Positions 1 through 8,743 of a DNA stretch of 26,638 nucleotides are shown here, in pieces; within the stretch, counting starts at the first letter, position 1; each line of letters opens with the position of its first letter. The notes under the pieces are model-generated. The model ran no database searches, was not told the origin of the DNA, and saw nothing but the letters and a program-made list of their open reading frames with translations. Position numbers and translations under genes: made by a program. This DNA is from Caryophanales bacterium UBA5026. Lineage in GTDB: Bacteria; Bacillota_I; Bacilli_A; RF39; UBA660. The stretch is taken from contig DICM01000004.1 in assembly GCA_002416285.1 (NCBI GenBank), positions 1 through 26,638 on the forward strand. Direction: 5' to 3'.

Positions 1-57
1 CACTTTCAAATTTAATATACAATAAATTTTTATTAAATTTTTAAAGTATATTCTTCG

Positions 58-86
58 TTGACAAACGTGTGTTCGCTTGCTATAAT
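58..86 (+). promoter_or_regulatory. Sigma-A promoter of dnaE
   Basis: A perfect TTGACA (58-63) and a perfect TATAAT (81-86) are separated by 17 bases. Transcription should begin near 93. This places an upstream in-frame GTG at 69 before the transcript start, so it cannot be the dnaE start codon. Confidence 0.85.
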
Positions 87-107
87 AAGGTGGAAAAGAG
101 GGATAGT

Positions 108-3014
108 ATGAATGGACCAATGTTTATAAAAACGGAATATTCGTTGCTGACAAGTATGATCCGTATCCCAGAACTAATTTCCTTTGCAAAAGAGTTAGGA
201 TTGTCGACACTTGGTATTGCAGATAGTACAACATGTGGTGCTTATGAGTTTTATAAAGCATGTAAAGTAAGTGATATCAAACCGATAATTGGTTTAGAAG
301 TAATATATAACGATTATTCGATTATTCTATATGCGAAGGATATAAATGGCTATCGAAATTTGAATCATCTTTCTACTATCCAATCAAAAGAAAAAATTGG
401 ATTCGAAGATTTAGAAAAATACAACCAGAATTTAATCGCAATTCTTCCGTATGAAAGTAAGCCTTTATATTTGGAATTAAATAAAATCTATTCAGAAATT
501 TATATTGGATATCAAACAGAAGTAGAAAAACAAGGTATTAAAGAAAAGTCGATCTTTTTCCCTAAAATCTGCTCTTTAAAATCGATTGAGAAAAATTATT
601 TACGATACTTAGAAGCAGTAAGAAGGGGAGTATTACTAGAAGAAGTTCAAGGTGAAGTGAGTTTTTCACTAGAAGAATCTATTCAAAGCAACGATTCGAC
701 CGTGCTGAAAGAAATCGCAACAGAAATCGATATTAATATCGAATCTACTCCTGATCTACTTCCTCTTTATGAATGCCCAACCGGAATGAATCAACAGCAA
801 TATTTAACCTTTTTATGTAAAGAGGGTTTAAAAAAACGCTTCGGAAATACTGTTAATAGAGCTTATATTGAACGCGTCAAATATGAATTAGAAATCATTA
901 ATCGTATGGGCTTTTGTAACTATTTTTTAGTCGTATGGGATTATGTTCATTATGCGAAAGAACATGATATATTGGTTGGTCCAGGCCGTGGTAGTGCAGC
1001 GGGTTCTTTAATTGCTTATTGCCTTGAGATTACAGATATTGATCCAATGGCATATAATCTGTTGTTTGAACGCTTCTTAAACCCAGAACGTATCACCATG
1101 CCAGATATTGATATGGATTTTGAATATATTAGACGAGAAGAAATTATTCGTTACTGCATTGATAAATATGGAGAAAAGCGAGTAGCTGGAATTATTACAT
1201 ATGGAACTTTGGGTGCCAAGCAAGTCGTTCGTGATGTCGGTCGTGTCATGAATTTATCACTAAAACAAGTAGATATTCTATGTAAATATTTAAATGCGAC
1301 TGCATCATTAAAAGAAAATTATGAACACAATTCTAAAATAAGAGAGTTTATAGAATATGATTCGGATTTTCAAAGACTCTACCAAGTTAGTATGAAATTA
1401 GAAGGATTGAAGAGACATACTTCAATTCATGCCGCTGGAATTGTCATGTGTCGTAAAGATCTAGATGATGTAATTCCGCTAGTATATCATGATTCTATGT
1501 ATTTAACTGGTTATTCGATGAATTATCTAGAAGAGTTGGGGCTTCTTAAAATGGATTTTCTAGCTCTTAAAACGCTTACTACAATTCAAAATGTATTAAC
1601 TGATATTAATAAGGAAATAAAATTATCTTTTTCCGATATCCCACTAGAAGATGAAAAAGCAATTCAGATTTTTTACGATGTAAATACGATGGGTATCTTT
1701 CAATTTGAATCTAGAGGAATGATGAATTTCTTACAAAAATTAAAACCGAATTCTTTTGAAGATGTCGTTGCAGCTTTAGCTCTTTACCGACCGGGTCCAA
1801 TGGGTAATATCGACCACTATATTAGAAGAAAGCAAGGAAAAGAAAAGATTGACTATTTTCACGATGATTTAGTTCCAATTCTAAAACCAACTTATGGAAT
1901 ATTAATTTATCAGGAACAAATTATGCAAGTGGCGAATGTCATGGCAGGATATTCATTAGGTGAAGCTGATGTTCTAAGAAGAGCCATGAGTAAAAAGAAA
2001 GAAGAAGTACTACTAAAAGAACGAAAAAAATTCATATCAAGGAGTATTCAAAAAGGTTATTCAGAAGAACTGAGTAATACTATTTATGATTTAATTTTAA
2101 AGTTTGCTGATTATGGATTTAATCGTTCCCATTCTGTAGCATACGCGGTAATTTCAATTAAAATGGCTTATTTAAAAGCCTATTATCCCACTTATTTCAT
2201 GAAAAGTCTACTTACAGAGTCAATCGGAAAAAGTATTGATACAAAAGATTATATATATGAATGTAAATTAAATCATTTGGAAGTTTTAAAACCGGATATT
2301 AATTTTAGTAATTACGAATATATAGTTGATGGTACTAAAATCCGATTTCCACTTACCGGAATAAAAAACTGTGGTGAAAGTGCGGTAAGAAATATCTTAT
2401 CTGAGCGAGTGAATGGTCTATTTTTAAATATCTATGATTTTATTAAAAGGACTTATGGAAAGAGTGTAAATAAAAAGACATTAGAAAGTCTCATTTTTGC
2501 CGGATGTTTTGACTCGTTTGAGTTCAATAAAAAAACACTGATGGAAAACCTTGATGTTATCGTCAATTATGGTGAGTTAGTTCGAGATCTGAGTGAGGAA
2601 TTTGCTTTGAAGCCAGAGTTAGATCTTCATGAAGAATACGGAGTGAAAGAACTAATGAAACAGGAACTAGATGTTTTTGGATTCTATCTTTCAAATCATC
2701 CTGTAATGGAATATCGTTTAAAGGAAAATACACCTACTTTAGATCAATTAGAACTCTATTTTGATCGAATCATCTCGGTGGTTGTCATTGTTGATCATGT
2801 GAAAGAAATTGTCACAAAGAAAAATGATAAAATGGTATTTATAACTGGTAGTGATGAGATATCTTCTATCGATATTGTATTATTTCCAAAGATATATGAA
2901 AAATATAACTTTATCGAAGTAGGTATGATTTTAAAAATCACTGGAAAAGTAGAAAAACGTTTCGATAAATATCAATTGGTAACAGAAAAAATTGATATAT
3001 TAGAAAATTCCTAG
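108..3014 (+). CDS. dnaE: DNA polymerase III subunit alpha, DnaE type
   Basis: This is a 968-aa C-family replicative polymerase. Bacillota usually carry it next to PolC, where it extends RNA primers on the lagging strand. The start at ATG 108 is chosen because the promoter's -10 ends at 86 and an AAAGAGGG ribosome site lies at 95-102. The N-terminal PHP domain opens with FIKTEYSLL. The GPGRGSAAGS motif begins at residue 291. The catalytic aspartates are D333 and D335 (PDIDMDF) and D483 (KMDFLALKTLT). A C-terminal OB-fold follows from about residue 880. It is shorter than the roughly 1,100 residues usual for the family. The PHP domain has lost its metal-binding histidines: FIKTEYS stands where HLHTEYS is typical, and ADSTTCG where TDHGNMYG is typical. 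Proofreading by this domain is therefore unlikely. Identification is very sure. Confidence 0.96.
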   Translation: MNGPMFIKTEYSLLTSMIRIPELISFAKELGLSTLGIADSTTCGAYEFYKACKVSDIKPIIGLEVIYNDYSIILYAKDINGYRNLNHLSTIQSKEKIGFEDLEKYNQNLIAILPYESKPLYLELNKIYSEIYIGYQTEVEKQGIKEKSIFFPKICSLKSIEKNYLRYLEAVRRGVLLEEVQGEVSFSLEESIQSNDSTVLKEIATEIDINIESTPDLLPLYECPTGMNQQQYLTFLCKEGLKKRFGNTVNRAYIERVKYELEIINRMGFCNYFLVVWDYVHYAKEHDILVGPGRGSAAGSLIAYCLEITDIDPMAYNLLFERFLNPERITMPDIDMDFEYIRREEIIRYCIDKYGEKRVAGIITYGTLGAKQVVRDVGRVMNLSLKQVDILCKYLNATASLKENYEHNSKIREFIEYDSDFQRLYQVSMKLEGLKRHTSIHAAGIVMCRKDLDDVIPLVYHDSMYLTGYSMNYLEELGLLKMDFLALKTLTTIQNVLTDINKEIKLSFSDIPLEDEKAIQIFYDVNTMGIFQFESRGMMNFLQKLKPNSFEDVVAALALYRPGPMGNIDHYIRRKQGKEKIDYFHDDLVPILKPTYGILIYQEQIMQVANVMAGYSLGEADVLRRAMSKKKEEVLLKERKKFISRSIQKGYSEELSNTIYDLILKFADYGFNRSHSVAYAVISIKMAYLKAYYPTYFMKSLLTESIGKSIDTKDYIYECKLNHLEVLKPDINFSNYEYIVDGTKIRFPLTGIKNCGESAVRNILSERVNGLFLNIYDFIKRTYGKSVNKKTLESLIFAGCFDSFEFNKKTLMENLDVIVNYGELVRDLSEEFALKPELDLHEEYGVKELMKQELDVFGFYLSNHPVMEYRLKENTPTLDQLELYFDRIISVVVIVDHVKEIVTKKNDKMVFITGSDEISSIDIVLFPKIYEKYNFIEVGMILKITGKVEKRFDKYQLVTEKIDILENS

Positions 3015-3040
3015 AAATATAATTAGTGTTGTGCTAGAAT
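3012..3040 (+). promoter_or_regulatory. Probable promoter of the ABC exporter operon
   Basis: An extended -10, TGC-TAGAAT (3032-3040), sits 17 bases after a weak -35, TAGAAA (3012-3017), which overlaps the dnaE stop codon. A strong ribosome site, AAGGAGG (3047-3053), precedes ATG 3060. Confidence 0.6.
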
Positions 3041-3059
3041 AATAATAAGGAGGAGTGTT

Positions 3060-3956
3060 ATGTTAAAGTTAGAACATATAACAAAGTATTATGGCGATTT
3101 CTTAGCTGTTGATGATCTTTGTTTTGAAGTAAATGAAGGTGAAATTTTCGGACTTCTTGGTGTCAATGGAGCAGGAAAAACCACTACATTTCGTATGATT
3201 ATGGGACTTTTAGATCCTACGAAAGGAAGTATTACCTTAGATGGAAAACCTATCGGGTATGATGTTACGGATCAAATTGGCTTTTTAACAGAAGAAAGAA
3301 GTTTACTTACCAAACTTACGGTAAAAGAACAATGCTTATTTTATGGTCATCTAAAAGGGATGAAAGAAAAAGATATTTTAGATAGAATGGATTATTTATT
3401 AAAGAAGTTTGAAGTTCCTGAATATCGTGATAAAAAAATAAAGGAATTATCAAAAGGAAATCAACAAAAGATACAATTTATTACAGCAATCTTAAATAAT
3501 CCGAAATTATTGATTCTAGATGAGCCATTTAGTGGACTAGATCCTTTCAATGTAGAACTATTTAAAAAAGAAATTTTAGAGATGGCAAGTAATGGAAGTA
3601 TGATTATTTTCTCATCTCACCGAATGGATCATGTCGAGTTGTTTTGTAAAAAACTAGCTGTCATGGTTCAAGGAAAACCTGTCATTTTAGGTTATTTAAA
3701 GGATATTAAAGAACAATATCGTAAAAAGAATATTTTTATTAAAGGAAATGTTACAAAACAAGAATTAGAAAAAATTGATGGTGTTGTTGAGATTATTGAA
3801 AAAGCCGATGAATTAGAAGTAAAAATTGCTGAAATGGATGTTGCTCCTAGAGTATTTGATGCCCTTAAAGACAAGACCATCACAAAATTTATTGTGGAGG
3901 AACCATCATTAAATGAAATTTTTGTTGCGAAAGTAGGTGAGACATATGAAAAGTAA
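3060..3956 (+). CDS. ABC transporter ATP-binding protein, NatA/ABC-2 type
   Basis: This 298-aa cytoplasmic ATPase powers the membrane protein encoded just downstream. Walker A is GVNGAGKTT (residues 34-42). The signature loop is LSKGNQQK (130-137), a variant of LSGGQ seen in NatA-like exporters. Walker B is LLILDEP (150-156), followed by SGLD and the switch histidine in SSHRMDH. The region after about residue 220 matches the small regulatory domain common at the C-terminus of this subfamily. It overlaps the permease start by 11 bases, which suggests translational coupling. NatA-like pairs export sodium, antimicrobial peptides or unknown substrates. Nothing here fixes the substrate, so no gene symbol is given. 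Confidence 0.93.
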   Translation: MLKLEHITKYYGDFLAVDDLCFEVNEGEIFGLLGVNGAGKTTTFRMIMGLLDPTKGSITLDGKPIGYDVTDQIGFLTEERSLLTKLTVKEQCLFYGHLKGMKEKDILDRMDYLLKKFEVPEYRDKKIKELSKGNQQKIQFITAILNNPKLLILDEPFSGLDPFNVELFKKEILEMASNGSMIIFSSHRMDHVELFCKKLAVMVQGKPVILGYLKDIKEQYRKKNIFIKGNVTKQELEKIDGVVEIIEKADELEVKIAEMDVAPRVFDALKDKTITKFIVEEPSLNEIFVAKVGETYEK

Positions 3957-5265
3957 GTTAGGCTATTTAATACAAGTCAGTTTAAATAGAAAAATTAAAA
4001 CAAAGTGGTTTGCGATTGCCAATCTCTTACTTGCTATCTTAATTGTTGGAGTCATTAATATCGATAGTATCATTTCTTTCTTCGGAGGAGACTTTAGTGA
4101 GAAACAGGAAGTTTATGTTATCGATGATACCAAAGAGGTCTATACGACTTTTACAAGCAATCTAGATGCGATGTCACTTGGGATGAGTGACGGGGAAGAA
4201 AGTGATTTTAAAATCACGCCTTATGAAAAAACTGTTGATGACGCGAAAAAAGAAATTGAAAAAAACAAAAAATTAATTGTAGTATATCTCGAGAATGATT
4301 CAGAAAATTATTTAAAAGCAACCGTACTTAGTGAAGGATTTATCGATACAATTAATTATCAAATGATCCAAACCTCACTACAGAATACGAAAGTTGCTTA
4401 TGCTCTTTCTAAAACAAATATTTCAACTGAAGAGATGAACCGTATCTATTCAACTATTAAAGTAGATCGTTTCTATCTAGATGATACGAAAAAATCCGAA
4501 GATGAGAGTATGGAAACAATTATGACAACAGTATTTCCTGTATTCATTCTTCCATTCTTCATGCTTACATTATTTTTAGTTCAAATGATTGGTGCTGAGG
4601 TGAACGATGAAAAGACAACTAGAGGTATGGAAATCATCATATCAAATGTTCCACCAAAAACGCATTTCTTTTCTAAAATTATAGCAGGGAATGCATTTGT
4701 GCTTCTGCAAGGGTTATTGCTCTTATTCTATGGTGCATTAGGAATTGGAACTCGTGTACTACTAGGTGGCAATTCGATTGTGAATGGACTTGGGACAGAA
4801 GTTGGAAAGATGTTAGGCCAAGTAATGGAAAGTGGTCTTGGAGATAAACTGATTTATGTACTTCCACTTTCAATTGTACTTATGTTGATTACATTCTTAG
4901 CTTATTCACTCGTTGCCGGAATTTTAGCGTCTATGACGACGAATATAGAAGATTTCCAACAATTACAAACACCTATTATTATTGTTTCATTAGTTGGATA
5001 TTATCTATCATTCATGGCAAGTATGTTTAAAGGAGCCTTATTTATTAAAGTACTCGCATTCGTCCCATTTGTTTCAGCTATACTAGCCCCATCTTTATTA
5101 GTGTTAGGTCAAATTGGTATAGCAGAAGTTATTGGTGCATTACTTATTATGATTCTGGTAGTCTATCTATTAATTAGATATGGATTAAAAGTTTACAAAG
5201 TAGGAATTTTAAACTATTCTTCTGAAGGACTATGGAAAAAAATGTTAAAAGCAATAAAGGGATAG
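3946..5265 (+). CDS. ABC-2 type permease, NatB-like
   Basis: This 439-aa membrane protein forms the pore for the preceding ATPase. ATG 3946 is preferred over an in-frame GTG at 3937 because AGGTGA (3935-3940) is well spaced from it. One hydrophobic segment follows a basic N-terminus (about residues 20-38). A large polar domain of about 140 residues, probably extracytoplasmic, comes next. Five or six membrane segments from about residue 190 to 420 complete the ABC-2 layout. The motif GAEVNDEKTTRGMEIIISN after the second segment is typical of NatB/YhaP-like permeases. The last codons form part of the operon terminator. The family is clear and the substrate unknown. Confidence 0.9.
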   Translation: MKSKLGYLIQVSLNRKIKTKWFAIANLLLAILIVGVINIDSIISFFGGDFSEKQEVYVIDDTKEVYTTFTSNLDAMSLGMSDGEESDFKITPYEKTVDDAKKEIEKNKKLIVVYLENDSENYLKATVLSEGFIDTINYQMIQTSLQNTKVAYALSKTNISTEEMNRIYSTIKVDRFYLDDTKKSEDESMETIMTTVFPVFILPFFMLTLFLVQMIGAEVNDEKTTRGMEIIISNVPPKTHFFSKIIAGNAFVLLQGLLLLFYGALGIGTRVLLGGNSIVNGLGTEVGKMLGQVMESGLGDKLIYVLPLSIVLMLITFLAYSLVAGILASMTTNIEDFQQLQTPIIIVSLVGYYLSFMASMFKGALFIKVLAFVPFVSAILAPSLLVLGQIGIAEVIGALLIMILVVYLLIRYGLKVYKVGILNYSSEGLWKKMLKAIKG

Positions 5266-5285
5266 AAATATCCTTTTATTTTTTG
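5254..5285 (+). terminator. Intrinsic terminator of the ABC exporter operon
   Basis: An 11-bp stem pairs 5254-5264 with 5269-5279, with one G-U pair and a GAAA loop, and is followed by a run of T. The left arm lies inside the last codons and stop codon of the permease gene. Confidence 0.85.
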
Positions 5286-5328
5286 ATAAAAACTATTAAA
5301 TTATGAAATCTAAATATAGATGCAGCAA

Positions 5329-5357
5329 TTGAAAAATATTAAAAACCGTGTTAGAAT
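5329..5357 (+). promoter_or_regulatory. Promoter of the pilin-LamG gene
   Basis: TTGAAA (5329-5334), a 17-base spacer, then TAGAAT (5352-5357) preceded by TGT as an extended -10. The untranslated leader to ATG 5435 would be about 70 bases, with a modest ribosome site (GAAAGAGTGAT) before the start. Confidence 0.7.
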
Positions 5358-5434
5358 GAAACAAGATAAGAAACGAGTCAAAGTGATGATAAATTGATTT
5401 CTTTTTCACAGAGTAAAATAGAAAGAGTGATAAA

Positions 5435-7156
5435 ATGACAAAGAAAGGGTTTACATTAATTGAATTATTAGCAGTAATAGTCATTTTAGCTATTATTGCG
5501 TTAATTGCAACCCCAATGATCTTAGATGTGATTGATAGCGCGAAGAAAGGTGCGGCAGAAAATAGTACTTATGGGTATATAGATGCGATAGAGAAATCGA
5601 ATTTACTAGGAATGATAGAAAAGGATAGTAATTCTTCAAAGAAAGATGGAGAATATAATTTAGAAACAATTGGAATAGTAAGTTATAAAGGGAATAAACC
5701 AAAAGAAATCTGTGTAATAATAGATGGTGGTATTGTAATAAGTGGATCATTTCAATTTGATAATTATATCGTAGACTATGAAAATGGTAAGGCCAAAGTA
5801 AACGGCGGGAAAACAAAAATCGATTGTAATACAGCTTTATCTAGAACCATATTATACACACCGTTTGATAATATTGGAAATACAATACCAAGTGAAATGC
5901 TACTGTATTTTTCTGCAAATAGTATTGAAAATAATGATTCGACTCTTTCTTTAAATTTAATTGATAGTGTAAGTAATGAGGCGTTTAATATAATGAGTGG
6001 CAGTGTAAAAGCATCTTCTGAAATTGTAAAAACAGGAAACTCTTCAGCCTATTTTTCTGGAGAAACTGGCCAGAGAATAAATATAAAAAATTCTAATTTG
6101 AATTTTGGAACAAAAGATTTTACTATAAGTTTTTGGTTAAATCCAGAAACTACATCCAAACAATGGTCCAATGTTTTTTCAACTGATGTCCCTAATCAAA
6201 GTGGAGGGCTAAGGTTTTTTATTAAAAGTGGCTTACAAATGACTATGTTAAGTGGAACGACGAGTTTGATGAATATAACAAAATCATATACTCCTAATGT
6301 ATGGGCACATTATGCAGTAGTGAGAAAAGATGGGGTATTTACTGTTTATGAGAATGGAATGCAAATATCAGTTAATTCTGATAATAAAGATTTGAGCATT
6401 AATTTATCAGACTTTTCCATAGGAGGAAGTAGTTTATCAGGGAGGGAATACAAAGGCTATATCGACGATTTTGCAATTTATAGTTATGCTAAGTATATAA
6501 ATAATTTTACTCCACCAACGGTTGATGCAGTTAGTGATCCCATTAATATAAATAATAATCAATTAGTAATAACAGATGTAATTACAGGGAAAAATTTTAC
6601 TGTCTTAGGAGATGCTAACTTAATAGGTGTAGATAGTATTAAAAAATTTGGTGAGGCATCTCTTTACTTTCCTGGGACAACAAATCAACGTATAAATATA
6701 AAAAATTCTAATTTGAATTTTGGAACAAAAGATTTTACTATAGGTTTTTGGCTAAATCCAGAAACTACATCCAAACAATGGTCCAATGTTTTTTCGACTG
6801 ATATATATAATCAAAATGGAGACTTAAGATTTTTTATTAAAAGTGGTTTACAAATGACTATGTTAAGTGGAACGACCAGTTTGATGAGTATAACAAAATT
6901 ATATACTCCTAATGTATGGATTCATTATGCGGTGGTGAGAAAAGATGGGGTATTTACTGTTTATGAAAATGGAATGCAAATATCAGTTAATTCCGATAAT
7001 AAAGATTTGAACATTAATTTAACAGACCTTTCAATAGGAGGAAGCAGTTTATCAGGAAGAGAATACAAGGGCTATATAGACGATTTTGTAATTTATAGTT
7101 ATGCTAAGTATACAAATGAATTTACTCCACCGCAATCCGCAGAGGAAGTCTCGTAA
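5435..7156 (+). CDS. Type IV prepilin-like protein with two LamG-like domains
   Basis: This 573-aa surface protein begins MTKKGFTLIELLAVIVILA, a textbook class III signal. Prepilin peptidase would cut after G5 and methylate F6, and E10 is the conserved Glu+5. The hydrophobic helix runs to about residue 30. A pilin-like globular part follows to about residue 135. Two laminin-G/concanavalin-like domains come next. Their cores, residues 214-361 and 419-566, are the same at 134 of 148 positions, and each carries FWLNPETTSKQW, VWxHYAVVRKDG and GYIDDFxIYSYA. LamG domains usually bind sugars or matrix proteins, so a cell-surface or pilus-tip adhesin is the natural inference. No assembly ATPase, prepilin peptidase or other pilin lies nearby. 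The gene has its own promoter and terminator. Prepilin class is certain; binding role is inferred. Confidence 0.9.
   Translation: MTKKGFTLIELLAVIVILAIIALIATPMILDVIDSAKKGAAENSTYGYIDAIEKSNLLGMIEKDSNSSKKDGEYNLETIGIVSYKGNKPKEICVIIDGGIVISGSFQFDNYIVDYENGKAKVNGGKTKIDCNTALSRTILYTPFDNIGNTIPSEMLLYFSANSIENNDSTLSLNLIDSVSNEAFNIMSGSVKASSEIVKTGNSSAYFSGETGQRINIKNSNLNFGTKDFTISFWLNPETTSKQWSNVFSTDVPNQSGGLRFFIKSGLQMTMLSGTTSLMNITKSYTPNVWAHYAVVRKDGVFTVYENGMQISVNSDNKDLSINLSDFSIGGSSLSGREYKGYIDDFAIYSYAKYINNFTPPTVDAVSDPININNNQLVITDVITGKNFTVLGDANLIGVDSIKKFGEASLYFPGTTNQRINIKNSNLNFGTKDFTIGFWLNPETTSKQWSNVFSTDIYNQNGDLRFFIKSGLQMTMLSGTTSLMSITKLYTPNVWIHYAVVRKDGVFTVYENGMQISVNSDNKDLNINLTDLSIGGSSLSGREYKGYIDDFVIYSYAKYTNEFTPPQSAEEVS
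6074..6517 (+). repeat. LamG repeat, copy 1
   Basis: First copy of a 444-bp in-frame duplication inside the pilin-LamG gene, encoding residues 214-361. The second copy starts 615 bases further on. Long stretches are identical at the DNA level, indicating a recent duplication or ongoing gene conversion. Confidence 0.92.
6689..7132 (+). repeat. LamG repeat, copy 2
   Basis: Second copy of the 444-bp duplication, encoding residues 419-566. It differs from copy 1 at 14 of 148 residues. Several of the changes cluster in the DVPNQSGG / DIYNQNGD loop, a position where LamG domains often place ligand-contacting loops. Confidence 0.92.
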
Positions 7157-7208
7157 AAAATGAAATATTAAAGTATCTATTTCTGGTACATTCTTTTAAT
7201 GTAATAAA

Positions 7209-7258
7209 AGTGTAATAATTAACAGCTGAAAAGTGATAGGTTATTACACTCTTTTTTT
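7209..7258 (+). terminator. Intrinsic terminator of the pilin-LamG gene
   Basis: A perfect 10-bp stem (7209-7218 AGTGTAATAA with 7241-7250 TTATTACACT) has a 22-base loop and is followed by a run of seven T. Confidence 0.82.
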
Positions 7259-7303
7259 GTATAAATCGAGTTAGCGTTACATAAGCTTGGGTAGGGTGAT
7301 ACT

Positions 7304-7543
7304 ATGAGTGTTGTTCATCGTTTTAGAGAGTTTTTGTTAGAAGAACATTTTGAAATCAGTATTAAACCAGGTCAAGTTCATTTGATGAACTTTACGAAGA
7401 TTGGTCATTTTGATTCTAATAAAATTGTGATCTATCATGAAGGTGGGTGGGTAGAGATCAATGGAAAATCATTAGTAGTATCAAAGTTAATGCAGGACGA
7501 AGTTTTAATTACAGGAAATATCGGAAAAATAGAATTCAGGTGA
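7304..7543 (+). CDS. yqfC: YabP/YqfC family sporulation protein
   Basis: This 79-aa protein has the all-beta pattern of the YabP/YqfC family, with HLMNFTKIGHFDSNKIVIYHEG in the middle and a terminal ITGNIGKIEF strand. In Bacillus subtilis yqfC and yqfD are sigma-E-controlled sporulation genes at the head of the ybeY-era cluster, as here. It sits four bases before yqfD, so the pair is surely co-transcribed. The start at ATG 7304 has a GGGTAGGGTGAT ribosome site. Recognition rests on sequence pattern plus the neighbouring yqfD. Its presence hints that the organism forms spores or descends from spore formers. Confidence 0.8.
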   Translation: MSVVHRFREFLLEEHFEISIKPGQVHLMNFTKIGHFDSNKIVIYHEGGWVEINGKSLVVSKLMQDEVLITGNIGKIEFR

Positions 7544-7547
7544 TAAG

Positions 7548-8735
7548 ATGAAAAATGCTTTCTTATGGAAGATGGAAACAACGGTCACATTAAGAGTAGA
7601 AGGAAAAAATATTGAACGTTTTCTTCATAGACTCTATAATAATCAAATATCTATTTTAAAGATCCGTAATCAGACGTATAAGACTGTGGAAATCTGCGTA
7701 TGGGAAAAAGATTTAGAAAAGATTATGGAGAAGAAAACAATTTATGAAATCTCAATCGTTAGTTATACAGGAAAAAAGCATTTTTTATTCTGGTTGAAAA
7801 AAAATAGATGGTTATTTTTCTTTTTGCTACTAGGATATGTGGCACTTTTGTTATTGACAAATACTATTTTTGAAGTAGAAGTAATTCATAATGATGTAGA
7901 ACTTAGAAACCTCCTTTATCAAGAATTGGCAGAAAAAGGAATTACACCCAGAAAGTTTATGAAAAGTTACGAACAGCTGGAGAAAATAAAGAAAGAGATT
8001 CTCGCAAAAGAAAAAGATAAAATAGAATGGTTAGAAATTGAGAGAGTGGGAACTAAATATATCGTTCGTGTTGAGGAACGAATTTTAAATAAAGATGAAA
8101 ATGATACTAGCTTACAAGAGATTATTGCAACAAAATCAGCTGTTATAAAAAAAGTTGTCGCGAAAAGTGGAGAAATTGTAAAAAATGTGAATGATTATGT
8201 AAAAGCCGGGGATGTTGTTATTAGTGGCAATTTAAAAATTTATGATGAAGTCAAATCCCAAGTACGAGCTGAAGGAACTGTTTATGGTGAGGTATGGTAT
8301 AAAGTTCAAGTGGAATATCCTCTCCATTACTATGAAGAGAAGAAAACGGGAAAGAAAAATACGGTTTATACTTTAAAATTTCTAAATCGTCGTTTTGAAC
8401 TATTTAACTTTCATTCATTTAAAGATAAAAGTATCAAGTCAAAAACAATTTGGAAAGATATTCTCTTACCAATAACTTTACAAAAAGAAAAACAAGAAGA
8501 ATTAATTGTCACGGATGAGACCTATACAAAAGAAACGGCAATAAAAAAAGCGAAAGAGGAAGCAAAGAAGAAAATTGAAAGCAATTTAAAAGATGAAGAA
8601 CATGTAATTGATGTGAAAGAGTTGCAAGTTGACGCAAATGATAGTAGAATAATAATAGATTTATTTGTTACAGTTTACGAGAATATTACCGGATCTAAAC
8701 CATTGGAGCCAATACCTGAACAAGTAGAATCATAG
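7548..8735 (+). CDS. yqfD: Sporulation protein YqfD
   Basis: This 395-aa protein starts with about 85 residues of cytoplasmic domain. A single membrane helix follows at about residues 88-108 (WLFFFLLLGYVALLLLTNTIF), then a long extracytoplasmic part. That part opens with FEVEVIHND and includes KVVAKSGEIVKNVNDYVKAGDVVISG, a biotinyl/lipoyl-like hairpin typical of YqfD. The C-terminal tail is charged (KKAKEEAKKKIE). The length matches the family's roughly 400 residues. Its ribosome site AGGTGAT overlaps the yqfC stop codon. In spore formers YqfD is made in the mother cell; its molecular role is not settled. Family and neighbourhood agree. Confidence 0.88.
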   Translation: MKNAFLWKMETTVTLRVEGKNIERFLHRLYNNQISILKIRNQTYKTVEICVWEKDLEKIMEKKTIYEISIVSYTGKKHFLFWLKKNRWLFFFLLLGYVALLLLTNTIFEVEVIHNDVELRNLLYQELAEKGITPRKFMKSYEQLEKIKKEILAKEKDKIEWLEIERVGTKYIVRVEERILNKDENDTSLQEIIATKSAVIKKVVAKSGEIVKNVNDYVKAGDVVISGNLKIYDEVKSQVRAEGTVYGEVWYKVQVEYPLHYYEEKKTGKKNTVYTLKFLNRRFELFNFHSFKDKSIKSKTIWKDILLPITLQKEKQEELIVTDETYTKETAIKKAKEEAKKKIESNLKDEEHVIDVKELQVDANDSRIIIDLFVTVYENITGSKPLEPIPEQVES

Positions 8736-8743
8736 GAGGAATT

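Noticed and set aside
69..107. Longer dnaE reading from GTG 69
   Set aside because: This start lies between the -35 and -10 of the dnaE promoter and upstream of the predicted transcript start.
5493..5816. 107-codon open frame on the minus strand inside the pilin gene
   Set aside because: It is antisense to clear prepilin coding sequence. Its product is a Leu/Tyr/His-rich string typical of the reverse strand of AT-rich genes, with no ribosome site.
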